A program made the position numbers and the translations under genes. Positions 1 to 7,198 of a stretch of DNA of 64,000 bases are shown in pieces; the stretch's first letter is position 1, and each line of letters begins with the position of its first letter. This stretch comes from Prauserella cavernicola (lineage in GTDB: Bacteria; Actinomycetota; Actinomycetes; Mycobacteriales; Pseudonocardiaceae). Under the pieces are notes generated by a model. It was given only the letters and a program-made list of their open reading frames with translations, was not told the origin of the DNA and searched no databases. Where the stretch lies: NCBI RefSeq assembly GCF_016595675.1, contig NZ_JAENJH010000002.1, positions 682,001 to 746,000 on the forward strand. Direction: 5' to 3'.

Positions 1-1
1 G

Positions 2-1375
2 CTCAACTCCGAGTTCGAGGTCCGTGGTCCCGCCGCGGGTTCGGACTACCTCAAGACCTCCGCCGACAGGACGGGCCGCAAGGTCCTCGGCACGCAGAAC
101 AACTGCGCGGGCGGCGTCACGCCGTGGGGGACAGTGCTCTCCGGCGAGGAGAACTTCAACCAGTACTTCGCCAACGCCGAGACGGTCACCGATCCGGTCG
201 AGGCCGCGCGTCTCAAGCGCTACGGCATCAGCGGCGGCGAGACCAGCCGCAAGTGGGAGCGTTTCGACAAGCGCTTCGACATTGCGCAGGAGCCGAACGA
301 GGTTCACCGCTTCGGCTGGGTCGTCGAGATCGACCCGCACGACCCGCACCGCAAGCCGATCAAGCACACCGCGCTCGGCCGCTTCAAGCACGAGGCCGCC
401 ACGGTGAAGATCACCAGGGACAACCGCGTCGCGGTGTACTCCGGTGACGACGAGCGCTTCGACTACATCTACAAGTTCGTCTCCAAGGGCAAGTACAAGA
501 AGGGCACCAGCTCCTTCGCGCGCAGGCACAACTCGGCGCTGCTCGACGACGGCACGCTCTACGTCGCCAGGTTCACCGGCGACAGCCCGGCCGCCGAGAT
601 CGACGGCTCCGGCACGCTGCCCTCCGACGGCGAGTTCGACGGCTACGGCGAGTGGATCCCGCTGGCCAGTGGCAACAAGTCCTTTGTGGATGGCTTCACG
701 GCCGAGGAGGTCTACGTCTTCACGCGCCAGGCCGCCGACAAGGTGGGCGCCACGAAGATGGACCGTCCCGAGGACATCGAGCCCAACCCGGTCAACGGCC
801 GGATCTACGCGGCGCTGACCAACAACAGCGACCGCGGTGCCGCGGGCAAGGCCGGTGCGGACGAGATCAACCCGCGCAACGGCAACCGCAACGGCCACGT
901 GCTCGAGTGGGAGGAGCACAAGGGCGACGCGGCGGCGACGAAGTTCACCTGGCGGCTCCTGCTCGTCTGTGGTGACCCGGCCACGGCCGACACCTACTTC
1001 GGCGGTTTCCCGAAGGACCAGGTGAGCCCGATCTCGTGCCCGGACAACGTGGCGTTCGACCCGCACGGCAACCTGTGGGTCTCTACCGACGGCAACGCGC
1101 TGGGCAGCAACGACGGTCTGTTCTCGGTGCCGGTCGACGGCCCTGAGCGCGGCCAGGTCAAGCAGTTCCTGACCGTGCCGGTCGGCGCGGAGACCTGTGG
1201 TCCCGTGGTGACCGACGACGTGGTGCTCGTCGCGGTGCAGCACCCGGGTGAGGGCGCGGGCGCCGCGAACCCGGACTCGCACTGGCCCGACGGCGGCTCG
1301 GCCAACCCGAGGCCCGCGATCGTCGCGGTGTGGAAGAAGGGTCGCTGGGGCAGCGGCAAGATCGGCGTCCGGTAG
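2..1375 (+). CDS. PhoX-family (DUF839) phosphatase, C-terminal part
   Basis: The frame is open from base 2 to a TAG stop, giving 457 residues of a protein whose start lies outside the window. The sequence carries the DUF839/PhoX signature: a GTQNNCAGG stretch near the left edge, then TPWGTVLSGEENF, and late a CPDNVAFDPHGNLWVSTDG stretch, with GPVVTDD nearer the C-terminus. PhoX enzymes are exported calcium/iron-dependent alkaline phosphatases that release phosphate from organic esters, usually Tat-exported; the N-terminal signal is not visible here. Full-length relatives are about 650-700 residues, so roughly two thirds is present. Phosphate regulation is plausible but cannot be judged without the upstream region. 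Family assignment is firm; the substrate is not shown. Confidence 0.88.
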   Translation, partial: LNSEFEVRGPAAGSDYLKTSADRTGRKVLGTQNNCAGGVTPWGTVLSGEENFNQYFANAETVTDPVEAARLKRYGISGGETSRKWERFDKRFDIAQEPNEVHRFGWVVEIDPHDPHRKPIKHTALGRFKHEAATVKITRDNRVAVYSGDDERFDYIYKFVSKGKYKKGTSSFARRHNSALLDDGTLYVARFTGDSPAAEIDGSGTLPSDGEFDGYGEWIPLASGNKSFVDGFTAEEVYVFTRQAADKVGATKMDRPEDIEPNPVNGRIYAALTNNSDRGAAGKAGADEINPRNGNRNGHVLEWEEHKGDAAATKFTWRLLLVCGDPATADTYFGGFPKDQVSPISCPDNVAFDPHGNLWVSTDGNALGSNDGLFSVPVDGPERGQVKQFLTVPVGAETCGPVVTDDVVLVAVQHPGEGAGAANPDSHWPDGGSANPRPAIVAVWKKGRWGSGKIGVR

Positions 1376-1414
1376 CGCGAAGCGGTTCCTGCCATGCCCT
1401 CTACGGTGGAGGGC

Positions 1415-2107
1415 ATGGCAGACCAACCGCTCGCACTCGTCACCGGCGCCTCCAGGGGAATCGGCGCCGCGGTGGCGCACGCACTCGCTCCGACGCACCG
1501 GCTCCTGCTCGGCGGGCGCGACGAGAGCGCGCTCGCCGAGCTGGCCGGTGAGCTGCCGGACGCGAGCCCGTGGGTCGTCGACCTCACCGATCCCGCCGCC
1601 GTCGAGGCGGCGGTCGCCGGGATCGGTGGGCTGGACGTGCTGGTGCATTCGGCCGGCGTCGCGCGGCTCGGCACGATCGAGGACTCGCCCGCCGACGTGT
1701 GGCGGGACAACTTCGAGGTGAACGTGGTGGCCGTCGTGGAGCTGACGCGGCTGCTGCTGCCCGTGCTGCGGGCTGCGCACGGTCACGTGGTGCTGATCAA
1801 CTCGGGCCAGGGGCTCGCCGCGCGCGAGGGCTGGGGCGCCTACGCGGCCAGCAAGTTCGGCCTGCGCGCGTTCGCCGACGTGCTGCGCGCCGAGGAGGCC
1901 GCGAACGGTCTGCGGGTGACGTCGGTGTTTCCCGGCCGCACCGACACGGAGATGCAGCAGGCCGTGGTCGCAGGCGAGGGTGGCGACTACGACCCGGAGA
2001 AGTACCTGCGTCCCGACTCGGTGGCCGCGGGCGTGCGCACAGCTGTGCTGGCAAGCCCGGACGCGCACCTGACCGAGCTCACGTTGCGCCCGCGTCCCGT
2101 CCGCTAG
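1415..2107 (+). CDS. SDR-family oxidoreductase
   Basis: 230-residue short-chain dehydrogenase/reductase. The N-terminal TGASRGIGAAVA is the glycine-rich NAD(P)-binding motif, HSAGVA corresponds to the NNAG element, and YAASKFGLRAF holds the catalytic Tyr and Lys. The ATG at 1415 is preferred over 1394 because GGAGG lies just upstream and homology starts there. The arginine in TGASRGIG and the following GGRDE suggest NADP preference, which is inference. It lies 39 bases after the PhoX gene on the same strand and its TAG stop falls inside a palindromic repeat element. No neighbour identifies the substrate. Confidence 0.85.
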   Translation: MADQPLALVTGASRGIGAAVAHALAPTHRLLLGGRDESALAELAGELPDASPWVVDLTDPAAVEAAVAGIGGLDVLVHSAGVARLGTIEDSPADVWRDNFEVNVVAVVELTRLLLPVLRAAHGHVVLINSGQGLAAREGWGAYAASKFGLRAFADVLRAEEAANGLRVTSVFPGRTDTEMQQAVVAGEGGDYDPEKYLRPDSVAAGVRTAVLASPDAHLTELTLRPRPVR

Positions 2108-2154
2108 GGCCTGGCCCCGCGCAGCCGGTAGCGGAACTGCCAGACGCGCCCTAA
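2104..2154. repeat. CTAG-ended palindromic element (short form) between convergent genes
   Basis: A 51-base sequence running from CTAGGGC to GCCCTAA with self-complementary ends (CTAGGGC against GCCCTA; CTGGC against GCCAG). Its reverse complement aligns with the left 42 bases of the larger element at 35110, about 33 of 42 identical by eye, including an identical block CCGGCTGCGCGGGGCC. The stop codons of both flanking convergent genes (TAG at 2105-2107; TAG on the minus strand at 2151-2153) are built into its two ends. It may act as a bidirectional terminator or be a miniature mobile repeat. Confidence 0.7.
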
Positions 2155-3455
2155 CCGCGCACGTGGGCGGCGGCCGTCGCCACGTTCGCCTGCGCCTCGG
2201 CGCGGTCGACGCGCAGGCTCTCGCCTTCGGCCACCACCTGCTCGCCCGCGACCCACACGTCGCGCACCCTGCGGGATCCCGCCGCCCACACCAGGTTCGC
2301 CAGCAGCTGCTCGTTGGGCACGTCGAGCCCGGCCGCGAAAGCGGGGTCGTCGAGGTCGATGTGCACGACGTCGGCCCAGCGGCCCTGTTCCAGCGCGCCA
2401 AGGTCGTCGCGGCCGAGCGCGTCGGCGCCACCGCGGGTGGCCAGCAGCAGCGCGTCGGCCGCGCTCAGAGCCGTGGAGTCCTGTGTGGACAGTCGGGCCA
2501 GCATCGCGGAGAGCTGGACCTCCTCCCACAGGTCGAGGTCGTCGTTGCTGGCAGGCCCGTCGGTGCCGAGGCCGACGGATACGGAGGCGGCGCGCAGGTC
2601 GGCCAGCCTGGCGATGCCCGAGGCGAGCTTCGCGTTGGAGCCGGGACAGTGCGCGACTCCGGCGCCCCTGGCAGCCAGCAGCGCGATGTCCTCATCGGAC
2701 AGATGCACGGCGTGTGCGGCGAGGAGCCTGCCGTCGAGCAGGCCCGTCTGGTCCAGCAGCCGGGGCACCGAACCGAACTCGGCGCGCTGCCGCTCGTCCT
2801 CGTCGGGCGCCTCGGCCACGTGGATCTGCACGAGCGCACCACGCGCCTGTGCCGACTTGGCGACCTCCCGCAGCGCCTCGGGCGGCAGCATGTAGGCCGA
2901 GTGCGCGGCGTAGGACAGCTCGACGCGCTCGCCGGGGCCGAAGCGGATGCCGTCGCTGTCGATCCAGCGTTCGGTGGCGGTGACCGTCGAGCGCCAGTCG
3001 AAGCCGGGCAGGTCGATGATCGGTCCGCCGAGCACCACGCGCCCGCCGGTGGTGAGCACCGCGTCGGCCATCCGCTCGGGGTAGGCGTACATCTCGGCGC
3101 TGGTGGTGACACCCCTGCGCAGCATCTCGACGGAGCCGAGCACCATGCCCGCGTGCACGTCGTCCGGTCGCAGCCTCGCCTCGGCCGGCCAGATCACCTC
3201 GCGCAGCCAGCGCAACAGCGGCAGGTCGCCGCCCATGCCGCGCAGCAGCACCATCGGGCTGTGGCCGTGAGCGTTGATCAGGCCGGGCAACAGGATTCCG
3301 GGCAGCTCGGTGACCTCGGCGTCTCCGGGAGCCGATGCCGCCGGCCCGCAGTAGCCGATGCGCCCGTCGTCGTCGATGTCCACCACGCCGTCTCGGATCA
3401 CCGAGCAGGTGGGATCGGCGGGAAGGACGACGGGAGCACGCAGGCGACGGGTCAT
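2151..3455 (-). CDS. Amidohydrolase (cytosine deaminase / chlorohydrolase-like)
   Basis: 434 residues. The order of motifs is that of metal-dependent amidohydrolases: INAHGHSPM gives the HxH metal pair, VQIHVAE a third His, AAHAVHLSDED a fourth, and GLGTDGPASNDDLD the catalytic Asp. This matches the TrzN/MtaD/AtzB group of aminohydrolases that deaminate purines, triazines or 5'-methylthioadenosine; in the MtaD group HxH is often followed by T or N, so the substrate stays open. The start overlaps a short divergent promoter region shared with the gene at 3505. It converges on the SDR gene across a palindromic repeat. Confidence 0.85.
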   Translation of the reverse strand: MTRRLRAPVVLPADPTCSVIRDGVVDIDDDGRIGYCGPAASAPGDAEVTELPGILLPGLINAHGHSPMVLLRGMGGDLPLLRWLREVIWPAEARLRPDDVHAGMVLGSVEMLRRGVTTSAEMYAYPERMADAVLTTGGRVVLGGPIIDLPGFDWRSTVTATERWIDSDGIRFGPGERVELSYAAHSAYMLPPEALREVAKSAQARGALVQIHVAEAPDEDERQRAEFGSVPRLLDQTGLLDGRLLAAHAVHLSDEDIALLAARGAGVAHCPGSNAKLASGIARLADLRAASVSVGLGTDGPASNDDLDLWEEVQLSAMLARLSTQDSTALSAADALLLATRGGADALGRDDLGALEQGRWADVVHIDLDDPAFAAGLDVPNEQLLANLVWAAGSRRVRDVWVAGEQVVAEGESLRVDRAEAQANVATAAAHVRG

Positions 3456-3504
3456 GGCGCGAGTCTAGTGTCGCGCCAGGGCCCCGGTGCGCGACTTCCC
3501 GGAC

Positions 3505-3939
3505 ATGGACATCGAAGTGCATCGGGTGATCGCGCTGCCGCTGCGGCGCGTGGCGGCGTATGCGATGGACTGGCGCAACGACGCGGTGTGGACGCGGGGG
3601 ATCACGCGGGCGGAGCTGACCGTCGAGGCGCCAGGCGGTGGGTTCGGCGTCGGGGCCGAGGTGCGCCGGAGCGCGAGCTTTCTCGGCAGGCGCATCGACT
3701 ACGTGCTGCGGGTGCTCACCCACGACCCGCCCGACCTGCTCGACATGTCGTCGGTGGCGGGGCCGTTCGCGATGCGCGTCACCTACCGCTTCGCCGAACG
3801 CCCCGCGGGCACGCTCGCGAGTATCAGGGTGCGCAGCGACGCGAGCCGGTTCTCCGGGCTCACCGGCGCGCTGCTGACTCCGCTGGTGCGCCGCGCGGTC
3901 GCGGGTGACCTGCGTGAGCTCGAGGCGAAGGCCCGCTGA
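3505..3939 (+). CDS. SRPBCC (START-like/polyketide cyclase) family protein
   Basis: 144 residues. It begins MDIEVHRVIALP, the first strand typical of SRPBCC proteins, and continues as alternating strands (FGVGAEVRRSASFLGRRI, then YVLRVLTHDPPDLLDM, then RVTYRFAERPAGT) ending in a long basic helix. These proteins form a hydrophobic ligand pocket. A GTG at 3487 in frame would add six residues; the ATG fits the family start better. A TAGTGT at about 3464 could be a -10 element. Ligand and pathway are unknown. It ends 12 bases from the convergent response regulator. Confidence 0.72.
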   Translation: MDIEVHRVIALPLRRVAAYAMDWRNDAVWTRGITRAELTVEAPGGGFGVGAEVRRSASFLGRRIDYVLRVLTHDPPDLLDMSSVAGPFAMRVTYRFAERPAGTLASIRVRSDASRFSGLTGALLTPLVRRAVAGDLRELEAKAR

Positions 3940-3951
3940 GTCAGTTCTCGG

Positions 3952-4611
3952 TCAGTTCTCGTCGACGACGCCGTTGCGCCACGCCCACGCGGCGATCTCC
4001 ACCCGGTTGCGGGCGTCGATCTTGCTCTGCACCGAGGCGAGGTGCGTCTTCACGGTGGACAGCGACAGGAACAGCTCGGTGCCGATCTCGGTGTTGGTCA
4101 GCCCGCGCGCCGCGGCGCGCACGACGTCGAGCTCGCGTGCCGTCAGCGGCTCCGAGGGATGCTCGGTGAGCTGCCTCGCCGGCTGCTGGTTACCGAAATG
4201 CTTGAGCAGGCGCACCGTGATCTGCGGCGACACCAGCGCGTCGCCCCGTGCCGCCGCACGGACGGCCTCGAGTAGCAGCGCGGGGCCCGCATCCTTGAGC
4301 AGGAAGCCGGACGCGCCGCCCTGCAGCGCGGTGTGCACGTACTCGTCGAGGTCGAACGTGGTCACCACCACGACCTTGAGCGGGTCGGCGACGTCGGGGC
4401 CCGCGAGCTGCTTGGTGACCTGCAGGCCGTCCATGCCGGGCATGCGGATGTCGAGCAGGCACACGTCGGGACGCAGTTCCCTCGCGGTGCGCACGGCGTC
4501 GATGCCGTCGGCGACGTCGGCCACCACTTCGATGTCGTCCTGCGCGTCGAGGATCATGCGAAAGCCGATCCGCACCATGTCCTGGTCGTCGGCGATCAGT
4601 ACCCGGATCAC
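3952..4611 (-). CDS. NarL/LuxR-family response regulator
   Basis: 219 residues. The receiver domain (about 1-120) has the acidic pocket (IADDQ), the phospho-acceptor Asp in CLLDIRMPG, the Thr of VVVTTFD and the Lys of FLLKDAG. The C-terminal HTH contains LTARELDVVRAAARGLTNTEI and LSLSTVKTHL. It starts at GTG 4611 and overlaps the stop of the kinase gene upstream by four bases (GTGA), so it is translated with its kinase. The divergent MacB/FtsX exporter at 6476 is the likely target by position; a palindrome at 6392-6405 is a candidate binding site. Confidence 0.93.
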   Translation of the reverse strand: MIRVLIADDQDMVRIGFRMILDAQDDIEVVADVADGIDAVRTARELRPDVCLLDIRMPGMDGLQVTKQLAGPDVADPLKVVVVTTFDLDEYVHTALQGGASGFLLKDAGPALLLEAVRAAARGDALVSPQITVRLLKHFGNQQPARQLTEHPSEPLTARELDVVRAAARGLTNTEIGTELFLSLSTVKTHLASVQSKIDARNRVEIAAWAWRNGVVDEN

Positions 4612-6332
4612 TCGTCCTCTTTCCCGTCCAGTGGCAACCACACTTCGACCAGCCAGCCACCGTCGGGCCCGGGCCCTGCGGCGAGCCGGCCGTGCAGCAG
4701 ATCCACGCGCTCGCGCATGCCGACCAAACCGTACCCACCGCCCGGCACACCCGACGCGCCCACCGTGCCGTTGTCGCTCACCTTGACGTGCAGCTCCTCC
4801 CCGACCGGGTGCACGGACACCGTCGCGAGCGTGGCGTCCATCGCGTGCTTGCCGATGTTGGTGAGCGACTCCTGCACGATCCGCAGCGCCGAGCGCGCCA
4901 CCTCCTGCGGGAGCTTGTCCGGCAGGTCGAACTCGATCTCCGTTGGCACCGTGTGGTTGCCGGAGTCGACGAGCTTGCGCAGGTCGGCGCCGAGGTCGGT
5001 GGTGGCCTGCTCGCTGACCTCGGTGCTGCCCGACGGCGCGTCGCCGCGCATGCTGCGCACGAGCCTGCGCATCGCCACCAGCGCCTCGGTGCCCGCTGTC
5101 TCGATCTGGCCGAGCGCGTCCACGACGACGCGGGGGTCCTTCTCGCCGAGCATCTTGGCCGCCTGCGCCTGCACGACGATGCCCGTGACGTGGTGGGCCA
5201 CCACGTCGTGCAGCTCGCGCGCCAGCGCCATCCGCTCGGAGGTCTGTGCCTCGTTGACCGCGGTCTCGACGGCCTGGGTGCGTTCGGAGTCGCGGGCCCT
5301 GAAGTAGAGCCCGGTCGCCACGGCGATGCCGAGCAGCAGGGTCGCGGTGACGGAAAGGCCGCGCATGGCGTCGACGTCGACGTTGATGTTCGCGGCGGTT
5401 CCGCTCGCGACCACCAGCGACATCAGGCCGATCGACAACGTCGCGGGCCGGGGTGCCTCGGTGCGGACCAGGAAGACCACCACGACCAGGCCCGAGAGCA
5501 CCTGGGTGAGCGAGAATCCGCCGACGTTGCTGTAGGGGATGTTGTCGGACGCGGCCGACATCGCGAGCGTGCTCAGGAACATCGAGCCCGAGAGCCACAG
5601 CGCGGCCTGCACGGGGCGTTTGACCGCGTACACGGTCGCGAGCACGGCCACGGCGTTGGTCGCCAGCACCACCAGTGCGAACAGCCCGGACGACGCCGAG
5701 ATGAAGATGTCCATGAACACCGCGGAGGCCAGCAGTCCCACCAGCGGCCAGTGCGTGCGCAGCAGGGTCACCAGCTCGCTGCGGACCTTCTGCGTGCGGG
5801 GCTTGCGCAGCTGGATCGCCACCACCACCGTGGCAGCGAGCAGCACGAAGCCGCTGATCATCGCCTGCAGGAACTCCGACCCGGACGAGAGCGAACTGCG
5901 GCCGCCCACGGCGGCGAGACAGGCCACGACCATCGAGAACGTGGTCGCGAACGCCATTCCCGCGTTCGCCGCGCGGACGACGAAGAAGACCAGCTCCAGC
6001 CCGGCGACCGTCTCGGCGAAGGTGATGTTGGGCAGCAGTGCGGAGTAGGGCGTGACGTCGCTGAGCCTGATCAGCACGGTGCTCGCCACGAGCGACACCG
6101 CGCCGACCCATGCGGCCAGCACGGGTTGTCGGCTCCCCCACAGCGCGCACGCCGTGAGCGCCACGATGCCGGGCAGCATCAGCAGGTCGACAGCGAAGGG
6201 GCCGGTGTCGTCGAAGCTCGCGTTGATGATGATCGCCAGGTCGCAGACCACGGCGGCGATCAGCACCACTCCAGGCAGGCCGAGCCACTGCAACAGCTCC
6301 TGGGCCTTACGCCGGACAGGTGGAACGGACAC
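4608..6332 (-). CDS. Membrane sensor histidine kinase (HisKA_3 type)
   Basis: 574 residues. The N-terminal half holds about eight hydrophobic segments with little extracytoplasmic sequence. A linker helix leads to the dimerisation box LARELHDVVAHHVTGI with the phospho-accepting His. The ATPase domain follows, with the N box SLTNIGKHA and the G box GGGYGLVGMRERVDLLHG. A GTG start at 6332 is chosen; eight further codons to 6356 are open. It forms an operon with the response regulator downstream. Membrane-embedded sensing next to an ABC exporter suggests response to a membrane-active compound, which is inference. Confidence 0.92.
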   Translation of the reverse strand: MSVPPVRRKAQELLQWLGLPGVVLIAAVVCDLAIIINASFDDTGPFAVDLLMLPGIVALTACALWGSRQPVLAAWVGAVSLVASTVLIRLSDVTPYSALLPNITFAETVAGLELVFFVVRAANAGMAFATTFSMVVACLAAVGGRSSLSSGSEFLQAMISGFVLLAATVVVAIQLRKPRTQKVRSELVTLLRTHWPLVGLLASAVFMDIFISASSGLFALVVLATNAVAVLATVYAVKRPVQAALWLSGSMFLSTLAMSAASDNIPYSNVGGFSLTQVLSGLVVVVFLVRTEAPRPATLSIGLMSLVVASGTAANINVDVDAMRGLSVTATLLLGIAVATGLYFRARDSERTQAVETAVNEAQTSERMALARELHDVVAHHVTGIVVQAQAAKMLGEKDPRVVVDALGQIETAGTEALVAMRRLVRSMRGDAPSGSTEVSEQATTDLGADLRKLVDSGNHTVPTEIEFDLPDKLPQEVARSALRIVQESLTNIGKHAMDATLATVSVHPVGEELHVKVSDNGTVGASGVPGGGYGLVGMRERVDLLHGRLAAGPGPDGGWLVEVWLPLDGKEDE

Positions 6333-6391
6333 ACAGCGAAGGTAGACGATCCGCACGCGCGCGCACCTTGGCCGTCAGGCCGGGCCTTGAT

Positions 6392-6405
6392 CGGCCGATC
6401 GGCCG
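6392..6405. promoter_or_regulatory. 14-bp perfect palindrome between two-component system and ABC exporter
   Basis: CGGCCGATCGGCCG is a perfect palindrome inside a run of overlapping CGGCCGAT repeats that starts with GATCGGCCGATC at 6389. It lies in the divergent region, 60 bases upstream of the kinase start and 71 bases upstream of the ABC ATPase start. A NarL-type regulator binding an inverted repeat here would fit, but the base composition makes chance palindromes more likely than usual. Confidence 0.4.
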
Positions 6406-6475
6406 ATGCCGGAGTGTGAGGACATGGCCGTCCGTCCGAAGTGGTGGGTGTCAGGTCTCCGTGAAACTACTGGTC

Positions 6476-7198
6476 ATGCGAACACAGACGACACACTCGC
6501 CGGGTCCACTCGGGACCGCTACCCGCCCCGCGTTGTCGGGAAGGGGCCTGGTGAAGCGCTACGGCAACCAGCACGCGCTGGCCGGCGTGGACATCGACAT
6601 CCAGCAGGGCGAGGCCGTCGCGATCGTCGGGCCGTCCGGCTCCGGCAAGACGTCGCTGCTGCACGTGCTCGCGGGCATCCTGCCGGTCGACTCCGGCGAG
6701 GTGCTGCTCAGCGGTAACCGGATCGACAACCTGAACGAGACCAAGCGCAGCGAGCTGCGGCGCACCGAGTTCGGTTTCGTGTTCCAGTCCGGCATGCTCG
6801 TCGCCGAACTCAGCGCCGAGGAGAACGCGGCACTGCCACTGCTGCTCGGCGGGATGAGCCGTTCGAAGGCGATCGCCGACGCGCGGCAGTGGCTCGACCG
6901 GCTGGGTCTCGGGGGCAAGGGCACGCGCAGGCCGGGTGAGCTCTCCGGTGGCGAGGCGCAGCGCGTCGCGATCGCCAGGGCGCTCGCCCACCGGCCGAGC
7001 GTGATCTTCGCGGACGAGCCGACGGGGGCGCTCGACACGCGGACCGGCGGCGACACGATGAACGCACTGCTCGGGGCAGCCGCCGAGAACGGGGCGGCCG
7101 TGGTGATCGTGACCCACGACCGCGACCTCGCCCAGTCGGTCCCGCGCACGGTGACCATCCGCGACGGCCGCATCGACACCGCGGTGAGGCAGTCATGA
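6476..7198 (+). CDS. MacB/LolD-type ABC transporter ATP-binding protein
   Basis: 240 residues. Walker A is GPSGSGKTS, the Q-loop is in FVFQSGM, the signature is [15 protein letters not shown], Walker B is VIFADEPTGALD, and the H-loop is VTHD. The LDTRTG extension after Walker B is typical of the MacB/LolD/FtsE group that works with FtsX-like permeases. The ATG at 6476 is chosen because homology starts about 20 residues later; the frame is open further upstream. The stop overlaps the permease start by four bases (ATGA). Confidence 0.92.
   Translation: MRTQTTHSPGPLGTATRPALSGRGLVKRYGNQHALAGVDIDIQQGEAVAIVGPSGSGKTSLLHVLAGILPVDSGEVLLSGNRIDNLNETKRSELRRTEFGFVFQSGMLVAELSAEENAALPLLLGGMSRSKAIADARQWLDRLGLGGKGTRRPGELSGGEAQRVAIARALAHRPSVIFADEPTGALDTRTGGDTMNALLGAAAENGAAVVIVTHDRDLAQSVPRTVTIRDGRIDTAVRQS

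Noticed and set aside
4692-6419. Long open frame on the + strand opposite the histidine kinase
   Set aside because: Composition is His/Arg/Gln-rich without any domain, as expected for the antisense of a high-GC gene; the kinase on the other strand has all its motifs.
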